The notes: generated from the letters alone by a model not told the origin. Shown: positions 1 through 13,967, numbered from the stretch's first letter. The stretch: 64,000 nt of DNA from Mesodorylaimus sp. YZB2_4 (GCA_030248295.1 JASANH010001333.1:558001-622000), one strand, 5' to 3'. Made by a program: numbers and translations.

Positions 1-399
1 CTGTCTGAGAACAGCTTGTCATGTTTATCAGTTATGAGCTTGGGTTGTAGGTCTTGATAGTGGGCTGGGCTGCAGTCACGGTAGGTTTATCGCTGAGGCG
101 CTTGCGATAGAGAATTTGAGTATGCATATTCTGTACACTAGTCGTGAAGGTGATGTACTGTAGGTGAGCGAGGGTACAAGCTGCTGCAGCAATGCATTTA
201 TTTCGAATATGTAACGTTATAGGCTCGTTTGGTAATCGAACCTCTGAAAGGAGCTGGAAGCTGCGAACGTTACCCGTCAGGGCGATGTTCCAGCCATGGG
301 CTAGGTCAGAAGACTCGAGTCCCGGTTCCTTCTGTAAAGTTTTTATGGATTCGGCACTATGTTGCCCCAGATTTCCTCACAAGATTTCCAACCCGTTTC

Positions 400-690
400 T
401 CCAGCAGTCATGATATTAATAGCGAGGCCGTGATTCGATCAGCTCTCACGAACGGTGGGTTCCTTCTCCAGTTTCCACGAGGAGCATCTCTACTGAGAGC
501 ATTCTGTGCCAGGCTAGCGTCCCAGGATGGTACTAGGCGAGAAGGGGAGGGTCTTTCCTGACTGGTTTTCCATTACGAGTTTCCTGACTCTCTACTCGTT
601 TGACGATACTTGATGAGTCACCCAGAGCCAGGTGCGCAAAGCAGCAAAGGGCTCACTAAATTGCTGGCGATGGCCGCAGAAAAAACACGC
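400..690 (+). repeat. Dispersed repeat, copy 1 of 3
   Basis: This stretch shares diverged blocks with 17130-17430 and 41209-41450. Shared pieces include a 'gcgaggccgtga' block, a 'caggatgatact' type block and a 'gagccaggtg' block followed by 'aaagc'. All three copies lie in the same orientation. No coding potential is convincing. The class of repeat is unknown. Confidence 0.55.
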
Positions 691-719
691 AGGGCTCTTT
701 CCTGACTCGGCCCAGATTC

Positions 720-860
720 TCAGCTCCACCAAGATCCACTGTGGATCCATCAATATCTCCATAGATCCACTGATTTTTCATGCATCCCACATGGATCCAT
801 GCCATTCCATAATAAATACACGAGGATCCAAGATCCATCCACGTGTGGATCTCTACTATA
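720..860. repeat. GGATCCA-rich simple repeat
   Basis: Repeated short units of the type 'agatccac', 'ggatccat' and 'gtggatcc' occur at irregular spacing, making short palindromes. A similar ATCCATG/GGATTC-rich stretch lies at 13755-13870. No gene is visible here. Confidence 0.5.
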
Positions 861-1026
861 CTGGAATCAGGTGGATTATCCGTGGAGCTGCATGGATTTT
901 AGGGAATCTGGGGGTTTTCGGGTTTTGGCCTTTACGTTTAAGCTTCCAAAACAGGTTTGGGTTTTTTCCTCAAAACACTGAAGAAATGTGGAAGAATCCA
1001 AAGATTTCACAGGACTTCAGGTGCTG

Positions 1027-1100
1027 ACCACTGGTGACCGGTTGGCCAGACGCCCTGATATTTTGCAGGAAGCTTTCTTTTGACTATGAACAAATTACAG
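1027..1100 (+). repeat. Short dispersed repeat, paired with 50905-50990
   Basis: The block around 'ttggccagacgcc', 'atattttgca' and 'gctttcttttg' recurs at 50905-50990 in the same orientation, with small gaps. The rest of 860-2080 contains no gene that I can support. It has a G run near 1722 and AT-rich sequence. Confidence 0.55.
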
Positions 1101-2082
1101 TTACTGGTTTTGTTAAGTTTGGCGATGCTACATTGTAAGCCACTGCAGCCTGTATGCTGCTAAAGCTGAGAAAAGCGGGTGAGGAAAAGTCTGACTGGCT
1201 TATTCTCTTATATTTAGCTGTTGTTTGTGTTTTTGAATGCTCAGTGCTTCCACAATTCGCCTGACGCGACCGAACCGTCTGTGTTCATACTGAATAGCGT
1301 TTGTTCTATCCTCATAGGATGGGACATTGCAAGGATCGACAGGGCTGGTGCTCTTTCGAGGTCAGCGTCACTGTCGAAAACTGAATCGGATCGACGATTC
1401 GGCGAGTGACTGGACGGGTGGGTGGACGATTTGCAGTACAATATCTCTGTCGTTTGCGTTTCTGTTCTGATAATCCTGCTGGTGCGAAGTCGCGGCCCAG
1501 TGAATCATTTCTCATAGTCATAGTCATAGTTATATTTTATTGTACACTACGCAGCAGATGCGCACTCATGAGTGCACAGACAGCATGTCCCTTCGCAGCA
1601 TGTCCCGTGATCGTGCATGTCCCTTTGCCGTCGATCACGCATACCTGCGTTTGGTGATGTGGTAATGTCCACAATGAGCAAGCTTTGTGGGCTGACCCCA
1701 CAAATTTAGCAGTGAAACGCAGGGGGGGGGGGAACCTACAGTAAGTGAGTCACATAGGCTGACTCTAGGCAAGATTTTTTTAATTTTTGTGTGTCACCCC
1801 AGTTCCTCGCGAGACTTCCAAGTGTGCTTTTAAAAACCAGTTCATACAGCCAGTTTTCAAAAAAGGTCTCTGCAATTGACAAGTCGTGGAGAAAGTCTGC
1901 AAGGCTTCAGCCGGAAGATACACGAGCCAAGAAAGCATTCAGTCGAAGCTCATAGCAAAGAACTGCACTTTTCAACTATATCCCACGGGGTTCATCAGCA
2001 GGATTAGCTTGCAAACAAGAACAGAAACCCAATCGACAGAGAGATTGAATAGTCAACATCACAATCACAGATCACAATTGGT

Positions 2083-2539
2083 AGGTTCGAACATTGCTAT
2101 ATCAGGTTGGACACCATTGTCAGACGACGTTGTGGTGCGGCTGTTCTTGCTCAGCAGCAGCAGCAACACCAATATTAGAAGCCCGCTAATTGTGATTTCT
2201 GTGCTGGTCCTTTACAATATCTCTGCCTTTTGGGTTTCTCTTTTGCTAATCGTGCTGGTGCTAACAAGGAATCCTACCATACTGTTAAGTTTTTTCTAGT
2301 GTTGAAACAAGTGTCAAATTGAAGGTAGTGACGGGAAAACGATGCTGGTGTTGTTAGCACCAGCAGGATTAGCAGAAGAAAAACCCAAAGGGCAGAAATA
2401 TTGTAAAGGGCCAACACAGAAATCACAATTGGCGGGCAGCTCTGATATTGGTGTTGCTGCTCCTGAGCAAGAACAGCCGCACCACAACGTCGTCTGACAA
2501 TGGTGTCCGGCCTGGCACAGCAATGTTCGAACCACACAG
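2083..2539. mobile_element. Foldback (long inverted repeat) element
   Basis: The left arm (about 2083-2267) and right arm (about 2341-2539) are near reverse complements over about 180 bp, with a spacer of about 70 bp. Matching landmarks are 'aggttcgaacattgct' on the left and its complement near 2520-2535, and 'cagacgacgttgtggtgcgg' against its complement near 2476-2496. A fragment of the same family lies near 1455-1500. No transposase is encoded, so this is a non-autonomous foldback or MITE-like element. Confidence 0.7.
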
Positions 2540-2563
2540 TAGGTACGTACGTAAATTTCTATT

Positions 2564-2896
2564 AGGCCTTTTCAGAGTGCTCTAAAAGCTTCTAACTTGA
2601 AATTCCCGCTTCGGCTGCTTTTGACAAAAAAAAACAAGGATCCAGCAGATCTGTGCGCGATCTTATGCAAATTTCGGCTGACAGCACAAAGCTATTGACG
2701 ATGAAAGCATGGGGAAAAATTGCCTTTATATCATTAGAAAATGAATTTTCAAATTCCACTCGCCTTTAATCATCGCAATTATTTATTTGGATCGATAGAA
2801 CAAACAGATCTGCGCACCAAGTGCTAAATTGTCATAAGCAGCCAAGCTACCGTAATCGCGGAAATTCAAATTTTTGCTGACGCTGAAAAGGTCTGA
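2564..2896. mobile_element. MITE family A, copy 1
   Basis: The terminal inverted repeats begin 'aggccttttcag' and end 'cgctgaaaaggtct'. Subterminal inverted blocks include 'gaaattcccgc', 'cagatctg' and 'ttgtcataagcag'. A second copy with the same order of blocks lies at 61692-62018 inside an intron of the KH-domain gene. It is about 330 bp long with no coding capacity. Confidence 0.75.
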
Positions 2897-2949
2897 TAGA
2901 CATTTTCGTGATGTTGGCTAACCCTGCTGCTGATAAGACGCGAGTTGAG

Positions 2950-3105
2950 GCGCGCCTCTCACGCTATGTGCGCACTCAGAGGGAAGGGTTCGACTCCCGC
3001 CTGGGTACGGGAGATTGCCAATCTACAGTACAGCACGTGCTCCATATCCCTCGAGTGCGCTGTATGGTGCTTGGCTTTGCATAAAATGTGACATGACGTA
3101 GCCTG
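2950..3105 (+). repeat. tRNA-derived SINE-like unit, copy 1
   Basis: It contains a pol III B-box-like 'gggttcgactcccgcctggg' and downstream sequence ('tatggtgcttggctttg') that recurs at 35300-35425 in the same orientation. The remainder to 3426 contains no gene that I can support. Confidence 0.5.
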
Positions 3106-3426
3106 TGGAATGCAATCAAAACGAGCAGACGGCAACGACTCAACAAGCCTGCTCCCGTCCATCCTCCCTGTACCCTTCTGTTTACTCATCAAAATACTCG
3201 TACTCACTCTTGTCACAGTCGAGGCTCGCTAAGTCTTCAATGGCAAGCATGAGACCGCATTGAGCATGTTCGACAAAACCGTTTCCTCGCAGTCTAGTCT
3301 ATGTCCAGGGCGGATGTACATGTGATTGTCACATACAGTACAAGCTCAAATGCACAAGGTAAAGCAACACCGACTCGAGTCCTTGCTTAGAAAACTTATC
3401 TGCGTGAGTGCGGCAAGGTCGGAATG

Positions 3427-6410
3427 TCAAGTTCGCCTAATTATGCAGAACCTTTGCAAAGTTCGTTTGAAAGCGTTTCGAAAATCAGGGCTAAATATGG
3501 TATAGATGACCTGGAAGAGAAGAGAGGGAATTTTGAACAGTGCCAGTCTGGGGTAAGCATAGGACTTACCGGGTTGACAGCCGAATTTACGTAGCCTAAC
3601 CACGCGAATACACTGTCGACTGGTTTTGGCACGGCGCAAGCGGCACCGCACAATGGTCGAATAAGGGCTAATATGAAAAATGGCAACCAGGAGACGATGA
3701 ATATGCCGGTGATTATGGCCAACGTACGACCAGCCCTCCTTTCTCGACTCGATTCAGCGGATTCCTTTTTCGTTCGAAATCGACTCCTTTTCTGGCCGAC
3801 AACAGTCGTCGTCGATGCGATGGTGGCGGCGGGACCCGTGAAAGTAGTCGAGGTAAATTCGGACTGGGAGAAGGTTGAGGGCCGCGGGCCGCGTGGCTCG
3901 GACAGTGTGGCTGTGGAACTCCTGGGCGATTTGTGGCTGACTGGTGCGGGCAGAGTAAGCGAACTGCGCTTGCGTTCGATCATATTAGCTGTGGGCGCTT
4001 GGTAGTCGTCGATGTAGTCGGCCTCGTCCTCGGTCGACAAATCCACACTGCCTCCGGGGCCAGTGGTGATCACTCCTCCTTCGGTCACGAATTTCAGCGT
4101 ACTGCCATTGCACTTCTTGGAGGAGAGCGCGGCTGCTGCTGCGTCGAGGATGGGCAGGGTGGGGGCCTCGTCGGTGTCACCGGATCGGGTGCGAACGACG
4201 GTGGAATGGGTGCCGCCAGCCGTGTCCTCGGGACTCTCGTCATCGATATCGCTCAAGGAGTAGAACGAGCTGTCGCCTTGTTTGCTGACGCTGAGTTGAT
4301 TTCCAGGCTTCGAAGCACCAATGGCTAATGGCTCAGCCTCGACGTAGGTGGCTGTCGGTTCGGCTGACGATGGCTGTATTAGACGGATTTGTACGTTGGA
4401 CTTTTTCTGCGTTAACTTTTGCTTAGCGTGGGCGGGACGTCCGTTGGCCACTGGCCCGTGACCATTGTTGGCTTGGTAACCACCATTGTCAGAATCCTCA
4501 GCTTCTAAGCGTTCGGCCGAACTTGGCGCTTCCTGATTCTCTCGTTCTTGCTGCTGCATTTGCAAAGCCAAAATTTTTGCCCTTACTTGCGCCACAGTCG
4601 TATTGCTGCGACGTTTCACCTAAAAATTTAAAAAAGCATTACATTCTTTTTTCATCACAAAAAATCGCTTGCCAATAAAACCAACTTTGCATGTTGCCAC
4701 AAAAAATTCCTTATGCATGAAAATTTTCAACGAAAACACCTTAATTTTTCTTCGCTTATATTTTCTGCATCATAAAACTATTTCTACTTGTTTGCCTGAA
4801 CAAGGTTTGGTTTGCAGCAATTCTTGCGCGCCTAGACTCTAAATTTCAGTCGGGACAATACTCCAAGGACACGAATGTGGGAATAAATGTCGTCTGGACG
4901 GCGTCTAATGGAATATGAAATGGATGAAGAAGTCTTAATTTGCGTCTTTGGAAATGGGAGTACCAAACTATTGCTTCAATAAAAAACCATACCCCACTCC
5001 ACCCAACTCACGACTGATGCGCCTTGGTGCGAGAGTATTGGTTTTGCTTGGGGAAGTGTGCAAGCCTGATCGGAGAATTGAGTTTGATGATCTGCGCAAT
5101 CTTGCAGAAATAATTTTACTAAAAACTACTTGCTTGTCGTGTGAAGTTATAAAAAGGTGCAGTGCATTCGAACGTGGGCGTATGAGAAGGCACAGTCCAG
5201 ATTAGCATACTGTAGCAAAAGCCCTCTGCTAGTATCAAAGTGCAACTCTGGAACGTACCTGCATTTGTATACGTCTCTTTGCGGCTTTATATATTTTCCA
5301 ATATAGAATACAAATGAGCACCAGGGGTCCGTAGAAGGCCGTCGTGGTTGAAAATATTTGATAGCTGGGGTCTTGCGATATTAGACATTCGTTCCTGACT
5401 TCCACTCTGCAATGAAATTGCGAGTCCTTCCATCCGAGCATGGGCGCCACACTGACGCAGAAGGAAATGGCCCAGACCACCATTATCATATATCCTATCC
5501 GTCGAGCCGTCCTCTTTTGCATATACGCAACGTCGGTGATTGACCAGTACCTAAATATGGACATGCACCTGACACAGTTGACGTCATCGAACCGACCGGG
5601 CTTACCTGTCCAAAGCAATAGCTACCAAATGCAATATCGAAGAGGTGCACGCCAAAACGTCAGAAAGTATCCAAAAATCGCACATCGGCACACCCAGATG
5701 CCATTGCCGATTGATGTCGTACAAGGCGGATAACGGACTGACTACCACGCCAACCATCAAATCGGCAACGGCCAAGGACAAAACTACAAGAGGGTTGTAG
5801 GTTACATACAAAAAAGTTGTGCCTGTAAGATACTATTTATACTGAATTTTTTCGAGCCTAAAGCTGGAAGTATAGTTCGATGCGATGCGTCAAATAAGCT
5901 TGCGCCTTTTTTAGGCACCTTTTTACATTGTCAGTTGACCCAAAAGTGTCGCATCGCATCGAACCATACTTTGGGCTTAAAATTACCTAAATAATATTGA
6001 GCTCTCTGCAATTCTCTTTCCATTACGATGGCCAAAATGACAAGAATATTGCCCACAATCATGGTCGCAATTAATACGCCTAAAGTTATGACTAAAAATA
6101 CTTTTTCGGGCGCACCGAATTCTTCTGGCGGTGGTTCTAAATCCAACTCGCACAAATAATCGTTTATAAAAGTATCATTTATCGAAAAACTGCTCGTAGT
6201 TTCATTCAAGTCGAACATGGAATAAGCAGCATCGGAAGTTTCAGAAACTGAACTAAAATCTCGACGATTTCTAGTTGAAATGTTTTCCCAAGTGAGATTA
6301 GTATTTATTATTGGTAGGGTGTCGTTGGCACTGACGTACGGAGCCGTCAGTGCAGCGGCTACAGTAATCGCCAAAATCATGACTATGAGGGGATGAAAAG
6401 TTTCAGCCAA
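3427..6410 (-). CDS. 5-HT1-like serotonin receptor (class A GPCR)
   Basis: A G-protein-coupled receptor of the plasma membrane, most like invertebrate 5-HT1 (nematode SER-4 type) receptors, expected to bind serotonin and signal through Gi/o. Exons on the minus strand are 6410-5987, 5783-5606, 5550-5259, 4619-3570 and 3510-3427. All introns are GT-AG, and the sum gives 675 residues. TM2 carries [10 protein letters not shown]. The amine-binding Asp is D183, exactly 17 residues before the DRYW motif (200-203). TM5 runs into [14 protein letters not shown]6 has FIVSWLPFF, and TM7 has NPVIY (647-651). The N-terminus starts with a hydrophobic segment and has several N-glycosylation sequons. The third intracellular loop is very long (about 270 residues, Ser/Thr/Gln-rich). 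The second extracellular loop and TM5 ([12 protein letters not shown]) resemble insect 5-HT1 receptors. Octopamine or tyramine receptors are the main alternative. Confidence 0.88.
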
Positions 6411-9400
6411 TTTCCATCGAGTTCCTCATTTTCTACACAAATAAAATACTCTTAGATGTTCATTCATGGGTGAAATTTAAGTTGACGGAACTGAATGTTT
6501 CTCTAGAAATAAGAAAACAATGCACAACTGAGGCTGTAAACATCAAGTTTTGACTTTTGACCTCCTACTGGCCGACTTGTGAGCTCGTAATCTCGAAATA
6601 GTTCATAGCTAGATGAGGACACCCTGGTTGGGTCGAGCCCACGCTTCCTCTGCTGCATTGTTTGTGGGTCGTGCAGTTATTGGGGAGCTCGCTGTGCCCG
6701 AGCGCATTCGTGTGGACCACTGGTGGTTGCTCAGCAATAAGTGCCCTATTACCAAAAGCTTATCCACTCGGCAAAACCATTTTTCAGTTGAACATTTTTT
6801 CACACCCGCTGATTTTCTATTCGCGCCATAGAAATAGGTAGTCTGGCTCAACGCAATGGCCGACGAGGTCAGGGGTCCGCAATCGGTGATCATAAAATTA
6901 TTAAAAAAGTGGAGTGACAAGAGTGCACAGTCGACAACTCGATTCATGGATTGAACGAGCCAAAACCTCAGCCATTTGCCAGGGCGATGAGCTCGAGCTG
7001 TAATGGCGGTCGATGATTTTGGAAGGAGCGAAGGGAGGGAAAAGGGGCCTGAGCAGTTGCCCAACTCATATCTCGACTTATCACAATTTTAAAAGGAAGC
7101 GACGCGCGATCCATCATCGAGTGCAGGGCGGTGAGTGATGGCCGGAGCGTACGGGTTTGTCAGGGACGGGCGCCCTCTCTTCTGGCTCGTCGCTTGGCTT
7201 GTCATTTTGGTTTCCACATTCTGCTGGCTCGATTGGCGCTTGTTACGTTTCCGCACGACTCGTGTCGAAGGCTTGGAGCCGTGGGTTATCAGCCATGGGC
7301 GTCCAGCCGACTTATATTAGTTTCTTGTGCAGCTTACATAATAAGAGCGTGGTTAGGGATGGTGGCCATTTACACGCAGTTTGTCTCACTTCTATACAGC
7401 CCCGACCGATCGTTAGGCAAGTTTTCGAACAAACACGGCGCGAGTATAGGAAGGAAGACCCATTTTCATCTTCTCTCCCCTATTCACTGGCTCTTGTCCA
7501 CGCCTGGGCTTAAAGATGGATGCTTCATTGGTTCGCTCTACTCATTTTGTTCAAAGCAAAGGTCGGGCCGGGACAAGTGCAACATTTTTCATTTGCATTC
7601 GAGCCCCCTCCCATTTAAGGGCACCAGTTTTATTTACATTGGCGTCCTCTTTGGCGACTTTGATAAATGGTCTTGTCGTCAGCTCGTGTCTGAACACACG
7701 CCCGCGAAGACATTCGCCTCACAACCACTACCACATCTCAAAACAGTTCCTCATCAGTCCCGAATCACTTAAGCTTAGATGAGCTTCCTTTTTTAAACTT
7801 TTCACTGATTTCTATCGAATTTTTTCTACAAAATAGCTGATATTTATCGCATTTCCATAAAATTCCCGTTCCTTCGAGCTAGCCATTCTTTAACGATGAA
7901 ACTAATTGTCCAAAAAAAGCATCGAACAATCGAGTGGAATATGAATCGATCATAAAGACACCAATTTTGCTCCAAAAAAAGGCTCTGATGTGCAAAAGGA
8001 GCGATTCGCTGCGAAAGCACAGGCCTGCTCAGCGAAATCGCGTTAAAAAACCTAAAGGCTCAATACTTTAGAGAAATAGGCGCATGATTTGAAATGTGGC
8101 CAAAAGTGGGCAGGTGCCTTCGCGAGGAAGGTAGGATAAGAAATTAGATTAACTATCCTTCTCGAAAGGATAGGAAATATCCCAAGGCTAGGTGAGAATG
8201 CGGGAAGATGGGGCGGCGACATCTGGCCAATGCCAATTCACAAAACAGCCTGATGTCAACGACCACATATCAGCAGAAATATCAATTTCCTGACTTTATT
8301 TCTATAATAAAATCGAAACTTAGCTAGAAATTCATATCTAATATTTTGTATATTTCCAGCAAAATGTTGTGCGAAAATTGAGTTGTAAAAATTTTTTCGA
8401 AAACCAGATAGGCATGAGATATTGTCCATATGGCCAAGCTTTGTTAAATTACTAACATTTATCAACGCATTAAAAAAACTGGTGTAAAATAAATTTCAAG
8501 TTACTACATACTAGAAAACAGTCCTAGAAAATTTTTAACTCCGCCCTCTCTCAAAACTTTTCACTCACTCGGTTGGACGTGGCCGCCAAAGAGTGCAGCT
8601 CTTCGTCCTAAACTCGAACCACTATCTTCATTTTTTTCAAGACACGCATTCCAGTCCAGCTTTAACACAAAAAATTCAGGTCCACCTCGAGAAGACAAAC
8701 GATTAGCTATATTTTAGCCGCCTTCTTTGAAGTTCCGCTCAAAGCAATGAAAATAAAGAGAAAAATTGTCCAAGGACAAATATTCGCCAAAGTGCACGTT
8801 GTCGTCAAAGAAGACCCAGTTTGGCTATAAATGAGTGGCTTTAAAGATTGTCCCAGCCATACTTGTCGTTATAGAAATAGCATGAAAAAATATACATCTT
8901 CATTTTCCGCTTTGGACAGCACAAATAAATCAGTCTGAGATAGAAATAAATTCATCAATTTCTCTTCTCCCCAATCGCCAATTTGACTTTTAAATTGACA
9001 CAAACACGGAATATCCAATTTTGATAACTATCAGGCGCAAAAAAATAATAGTTCTTTACTGAAATCGCGTAGTTTTTTGTGTAATTAAGGTTTTCCTGGC
9101 TTCAAATTTTGTACACTGTTAAATTGATCACATTTTAGTTTTTACTTCAAATTTAGTCGTGGAATGTGGCAAATTGGTGTGGTTTGAATGTTTTCATGAA
9201 ATAAAACTGGGCCCTGATGCGTTTTTTATCTATCTCCTACGATTCCCTGGGAAATAGCAAACAAATCAGAGAAGCCATCTCTTGTTTTCTTGGGCATCAC
9301 GCCCAGGCTAATAGGCCATATTTGGTTCAGGGGGGCTGATTGCACGCCCAGGGCTTCCTATCTCAAAGCACAACTGGCAATCAACAAAAAAGAGGACGAA

Positions 9401-11108
9401 GATGCTAGGTCGAGTCCTTTGCTAGAGATCTCGCGAGAGGTGAAGGAAGCGAGTAAAAGGCCTTCTCATCAACAACGAGAATGCTTGGGTAAAAAGGCAC
9501 GCGTCAGCAGTTTTCATCTGGCCAAGCACACTTGTTAGCATTCGAATATTAAACGCGATGTTTGGAGATAATTTATGCATGGCCACTGTGACCATCAAAC
9601 ATTCCAAATGTTCAAAGCTTGATGGAATGGCCATCCCGTCCTCGAAAGGGCATCCTGAGGATTGGATACACGTCGAATAAACTCGCACCAGTTAACCATG
9701 TCTTTCGGGATTGGGCATTAGCAACATGGCGAGGCCATCAGTCAGCATAAATTTTGGCATTGTTTCGGATTAATTCAGGACCTGGTCACGTGCACTCGCT
9801 GCTTACAAACGTCATCAGGCGGGCAGTTACGTGATCACACGGGGGGGGGGGGGCACGAGCAGTACCTGAACCCTCGCGCCTTGTAATAGTTTGGCAAAGA
9901 GTAAAACTGATTGAATAAGTGGTCCGGGATTGAACAGCGCGATAGATAGGTAGGGAGGGGATGAACAGCCTTTTCTAGTTACCAAGCCCATTTGCTGGCT
10001 AAAACTGCAACTGAAAGAGACGAGTTTTTCCTCGGCAGTTACTCTCTGTTGTCATTCGACTTTGACGAGCTGAAGATGATTGAAAGCGAGAACGAAGTGA
10101 GCCTCTTTTCGTCGTTTCCCTGGCGGAAGGGTTTCTTCTTCGCTTCTTCTCCTCGGTGCGAGAAGCCATAAGACGGCTTAAAAAGTAGGAACTAGACTAG
10201 GAACTCGGAGGCCAGTCTGCCCAAACGTTCTATGTGATAAAAATTCGTCAAACGCATTAGTGTGCAATAAAATGTTTAACCACGTTCTCACTTCCAGGTG
10301 TTCGCCCTGGCTAATATTGGCCTGGTCGGCACGGGGGCGAGCGGATATCACAGCTGCCATCCCGACGGGATGTCCAAACTGCGAGCGTGAATCCCAGTGG
10401 TCTCGGTCGAAACCGGAAAGGCTGAGGCCCAATGAGCGCGGTGTATTGGTAATAGAACGGGAGGGAAAGCTGGGGTGAATAGAATTTTCATGGTCTAAAC
10501 GAGCGTCATGGCTTATTGGTAGTCAACTGGCCTATCATGGTTTCTTTTCTTTTCCAGTCTTACAAGGCGTGTCTCATTAGATTACATCTCAGCACGCAGT
10601 TGGACCAACTGACGCAAGCAAAAACGTAGCCAGTCGAAGCCGAAGGAGGTCTTCTCGTTCCTAAGCCTCCTCGGCTCGACGAACCGTGCAGGCGTGATTG
10701 AGTGGCATCATCGACGTCGACACTGCGCACCCGACCGCCCCACAAAATAATTCCATGTCATCATCACCGCTCGCCCGCTTTCACCTCCTTCCCTCCTCCC
10801 CCTAGCTCGCCGCCGCCGCCTCCAAACCAAAGTAGAAATTGGGCTCAGCAAGATAAAACACTTCTTGCCAAAATGCCGAACCTACAAAAAACTGACCACA
10901 ATTTCACACAAAACAGGAGGAAGTTTTCTGGCGCCTAACTTTATCGACCTCGCTGCACTTCTCTGGCCAGTGTTCGTTATGCGAGGGGTGAAGTGACTAC
11001 GATTCGACACCCGCTTAACGAACATTGGATATAATTCTTTTTGTTTCTCGCAAACTTTGCCCTAAAGTAGCCGCCGAACAGACGAGAAAAAGTTTACTGT
11101 AAACGCCA
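6411..11108. other. Gene-free stretch upstream of the receptor
   Basis: No open frame here shows motifs, plausible splice continuity or an ATG start in good context. The longest frame (7131-7772, plus) lacks an ATG start and overlaps frames of similar quality, so I treat it as noise. The sequence is AT-rich at 7780-9240. G runs occur at 9841-9853. Part of 6411-7100 may belong to the receptor promoter or 5' exons, but nothing decisive is visible. Confidence 0.5.
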
Positions 11109-11420
11109 GTGAACGGTATCCGCTTTTTATATAGTCCCGACCAAGTATGGCAAGGGGGGGGGGCAAACCAACCCTTCCTCTCCAACCCCCCACCTCAGGT
11201 CAAGCAGGAAGAAAAGGAAGCAAGCAGAAGCGATCAAATTGTATGTGGAAAGGACCAAGACCTGGCCTCCAGCACAAGCCAATTGTCCAACCACCCTACA
11301 GTACTGCATGTAAACAGTCATACAATTCACTCACTCACTCGACCCAAACCTGACCTGTCTAACACGCGATCAGATCAGGCTCAGGCGATCTGATTGGATC
11401 TCTGCCCCCTCCCTCCCCCA
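11109..11420 (+). repeat. Dispersed repeat, inverted copy at 25430-25750
   Basis: Blocks such as 'gaccaagacctggcctcc', 'caattgtccaaccaccc' and 'gatctgattgg' reappear reverse-complemented at about 25510-25750. The repeat carries a long G run after 'tatggcaag' and ends in a C run. It could be a SINE or a MITE. No coding capacity. Confidence 0.6.
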
Positions 11421-13967
11421 CCCCCAACCCCCCCCCCCCCCCGACTGAACTAGAAAAAAAGGGAATACTGGCCATAAAATTCTAAACAGCTGTTACTAAT
11501 CTACGTGACCCTGACTATGGCTGACTTGTTAGGCATACAAGCCACATAAGCCATTCGCATTCGAGGACATTGATCGAGAGATAAGACCACTTCTGCCAAG
11601 AAACCTAGACTTTTTCACTTCCAATGGCAACCATTGTCATTCTGAAAAACATCTCATAAATCCTTCGAATGACTCTTTCTTTCGCCAATGTCAAGATAAT
11701 CAAATATGCTAGCTTTATATTCCGCTGCCGACACGTGCAGGAGCAGTCGAAAAATTAGACAATTCCCAAACGGTGCTCAACAAGGATGGCGCGTGGCAAA
11801 GTGTTGCAAAAAATTATCTACCTGTTCGTTTTGTTCATTCCGAGTCCAAATGCTTCCTTTTCGAATTTTCCTCCCCGGCGAGGTGTCAACCCGCATTTGA
11901 TGTGTCAGCGCATCAAAAAAAAAAATGAAAACAGTCACGCAAGGGAGTCTGAATAGGAAAATTTTTATGCTCAAATTCCTTCCACTTTCAAGTTTTTTTG
12001 GTACACTTTGGGTTTCTTTTTTAATCAAGGCGCCATTTTCAACGACTTTACGAGATACATCTGCTGGCAGATTGGCCAAAGGCTACGATGCAACGATGCC
12101 AATTAGCCGTTGGGCGTGCGTGCTTACACACAATTTTCTTTTTACTCAATTCAAATCCCTCGAGCGCAGAAAATATTTTCTAGTTTTGGTCTTTTTGATC
12201 AAAATATCGAATTGATTTTTGAGTTTCACCCCCTGGATCATATTTCTGTGGGGTCCTATGGTGGGCTAATCGATAACTGACTTACCGGACACTCGAAGAA
12301 TTCATAAAGTCCACAGAAAATAGGAAAAATTTGTTGAATTTGCGGTTAAATCTGAAATAAAAAAATCGAGCCCTGATGAATTGTACAATCGAAAAGCTGC
12401 ACGAAGAATGGGAGAAAAAGACGATCTATAGACTTTTGGCAAGCTGGTCAAATAGAGAGCTAGCATTGACATAAACTGCCTGGTTCACTTCGTGGCATGA
12501 GACCATGAAAAATTTGCACGGATGGACCAATTTTTCATGAACTTATTCCTAATTAGGAAAAAAGCAATTTATTCTTGCGATAATAATTATCGAATGGCGT
12601 GTAGGAAGAGTAAATGGCCGAGGCACAAGGGGGGGGGGGCAATTACACAATTTATGTGCTGGCTTCTTTCGTTTGGATAAAACTGTTGGAGGCGGGGGTG
12701 CCAGACTGATTCGTGTTATCACTAGTTGAGCCTCATTTAAACAACCATGGCGACAATGACGCACAACACGTACCGGTTAGCCAGTTGAAAACGGATGGTC
12801 GATAAGTTACAAAAAGCTTTTTAGCAACGGAAATGGCTGGAACGTCCCGAAGGTGAGAACTTCAGACATGAGCATGCAGGACTTGTGGCCAACCATGCCA
12901 TTGCCATAAGAAGGGGCGGCAGCCATGGACACATGTGCAAGCTACTCTAGCCAGTAACTGTGCATAAATGAGGGTGCTTCCATTCCAGTGCCCATCGGCG
13001 ATGCCTCGGGCCATGGAACAGTTAAACATTGATATGTTTGCTTCTCGCGCTTAGGGCGAGTAACGAAATGAACTGAAGTTTTTGCACCAATTTTTCAATT
13101 GGTTCAGCGATTTTAATCAGTTGCATGTTTGTGACGCGCCCAAATATGGTTATCCTCTGGCGTGGCATGTCCCCGAGTTGTTGTGATTAAAGGATTACAG
13201 GTCAATACAGCATTCACCTGACCATCCTACCATGTAACGCCCGCCAGGCTTTGGGAGGCTGTGGTCTACAGTTCCCTCTCGGCCAGATTGTTTTCAGACG
13301 AAGAAGGGAATGTATTTTTTTAATTTTTGAATCCAGTGTGGACTTATTTGGTCATGCAAAAATAGGTTTCAAATTTCCCTGTGTGGATCGAGGGTCTCGG
13401 CCGGGACTCGACTGAGTGTATGGAACTTATCGAGGCCTGATCACATCCTTTCTGAATGCGCTGGTTTTTGGAGGAGGAGACCAGACTCTGAACACCAAGC
13501 ACGACCTCAACAGTGATTGGACAGGGGGGTCATTACTTCTACAGAGCAGTCTTATCAAGGGGTGCGTAACTTGTAGGTGTTGCTGAGTGGCAGGGATCAG
13601 CCGGCTAATTCAGGTCCCGAGCAGGGTAGCTCTTTAAGTTCTGGCATCCAATATCATCGTGCTTGTGCATGAAGACTTATCACATTGACCTATTTATCAC
13701 CACTTCTTCGCTGCTGCTGCTACCAGGCACCCAGATTCCAAAATGTTGATTTCAAGGGTGGATCCTACTGTACATGGATTCCACGTCAAAAACGTACGGC
13801 TGGAATCCATGTAGGAAATACGTATGGGCCATTTCCAGTATGGATTCAACACTGGCAAGAATTCCACTTGGATATACAGCACTGCCTTGCTCCACTCCCG
13901 GTGTTATGAAAATGTTGTTTGCGATTGCGACAGCTCTTCTTCGCTCTCGTTCCGGTGGGTTCGGGAT
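11421..13967. other. Gene-free stretch
   Basis: No supportable gene on either strand. It contains C and G runs (about 11430-11442 and 12630-12639), AT-rich sequence and a short ATCCATG-type repeat at 13755-13870 similar to 720-860. Short open frames here lack family motifs. Confidence 0.45.

Noticed and set aside
7131..7772. A 213-codon open frame on the plus strand upstream of the serotonin receptor
   Set aside because: It has no ATG start, no recognisable domain, and competing frames of similar length overlap it. It looks like a chance open frame.
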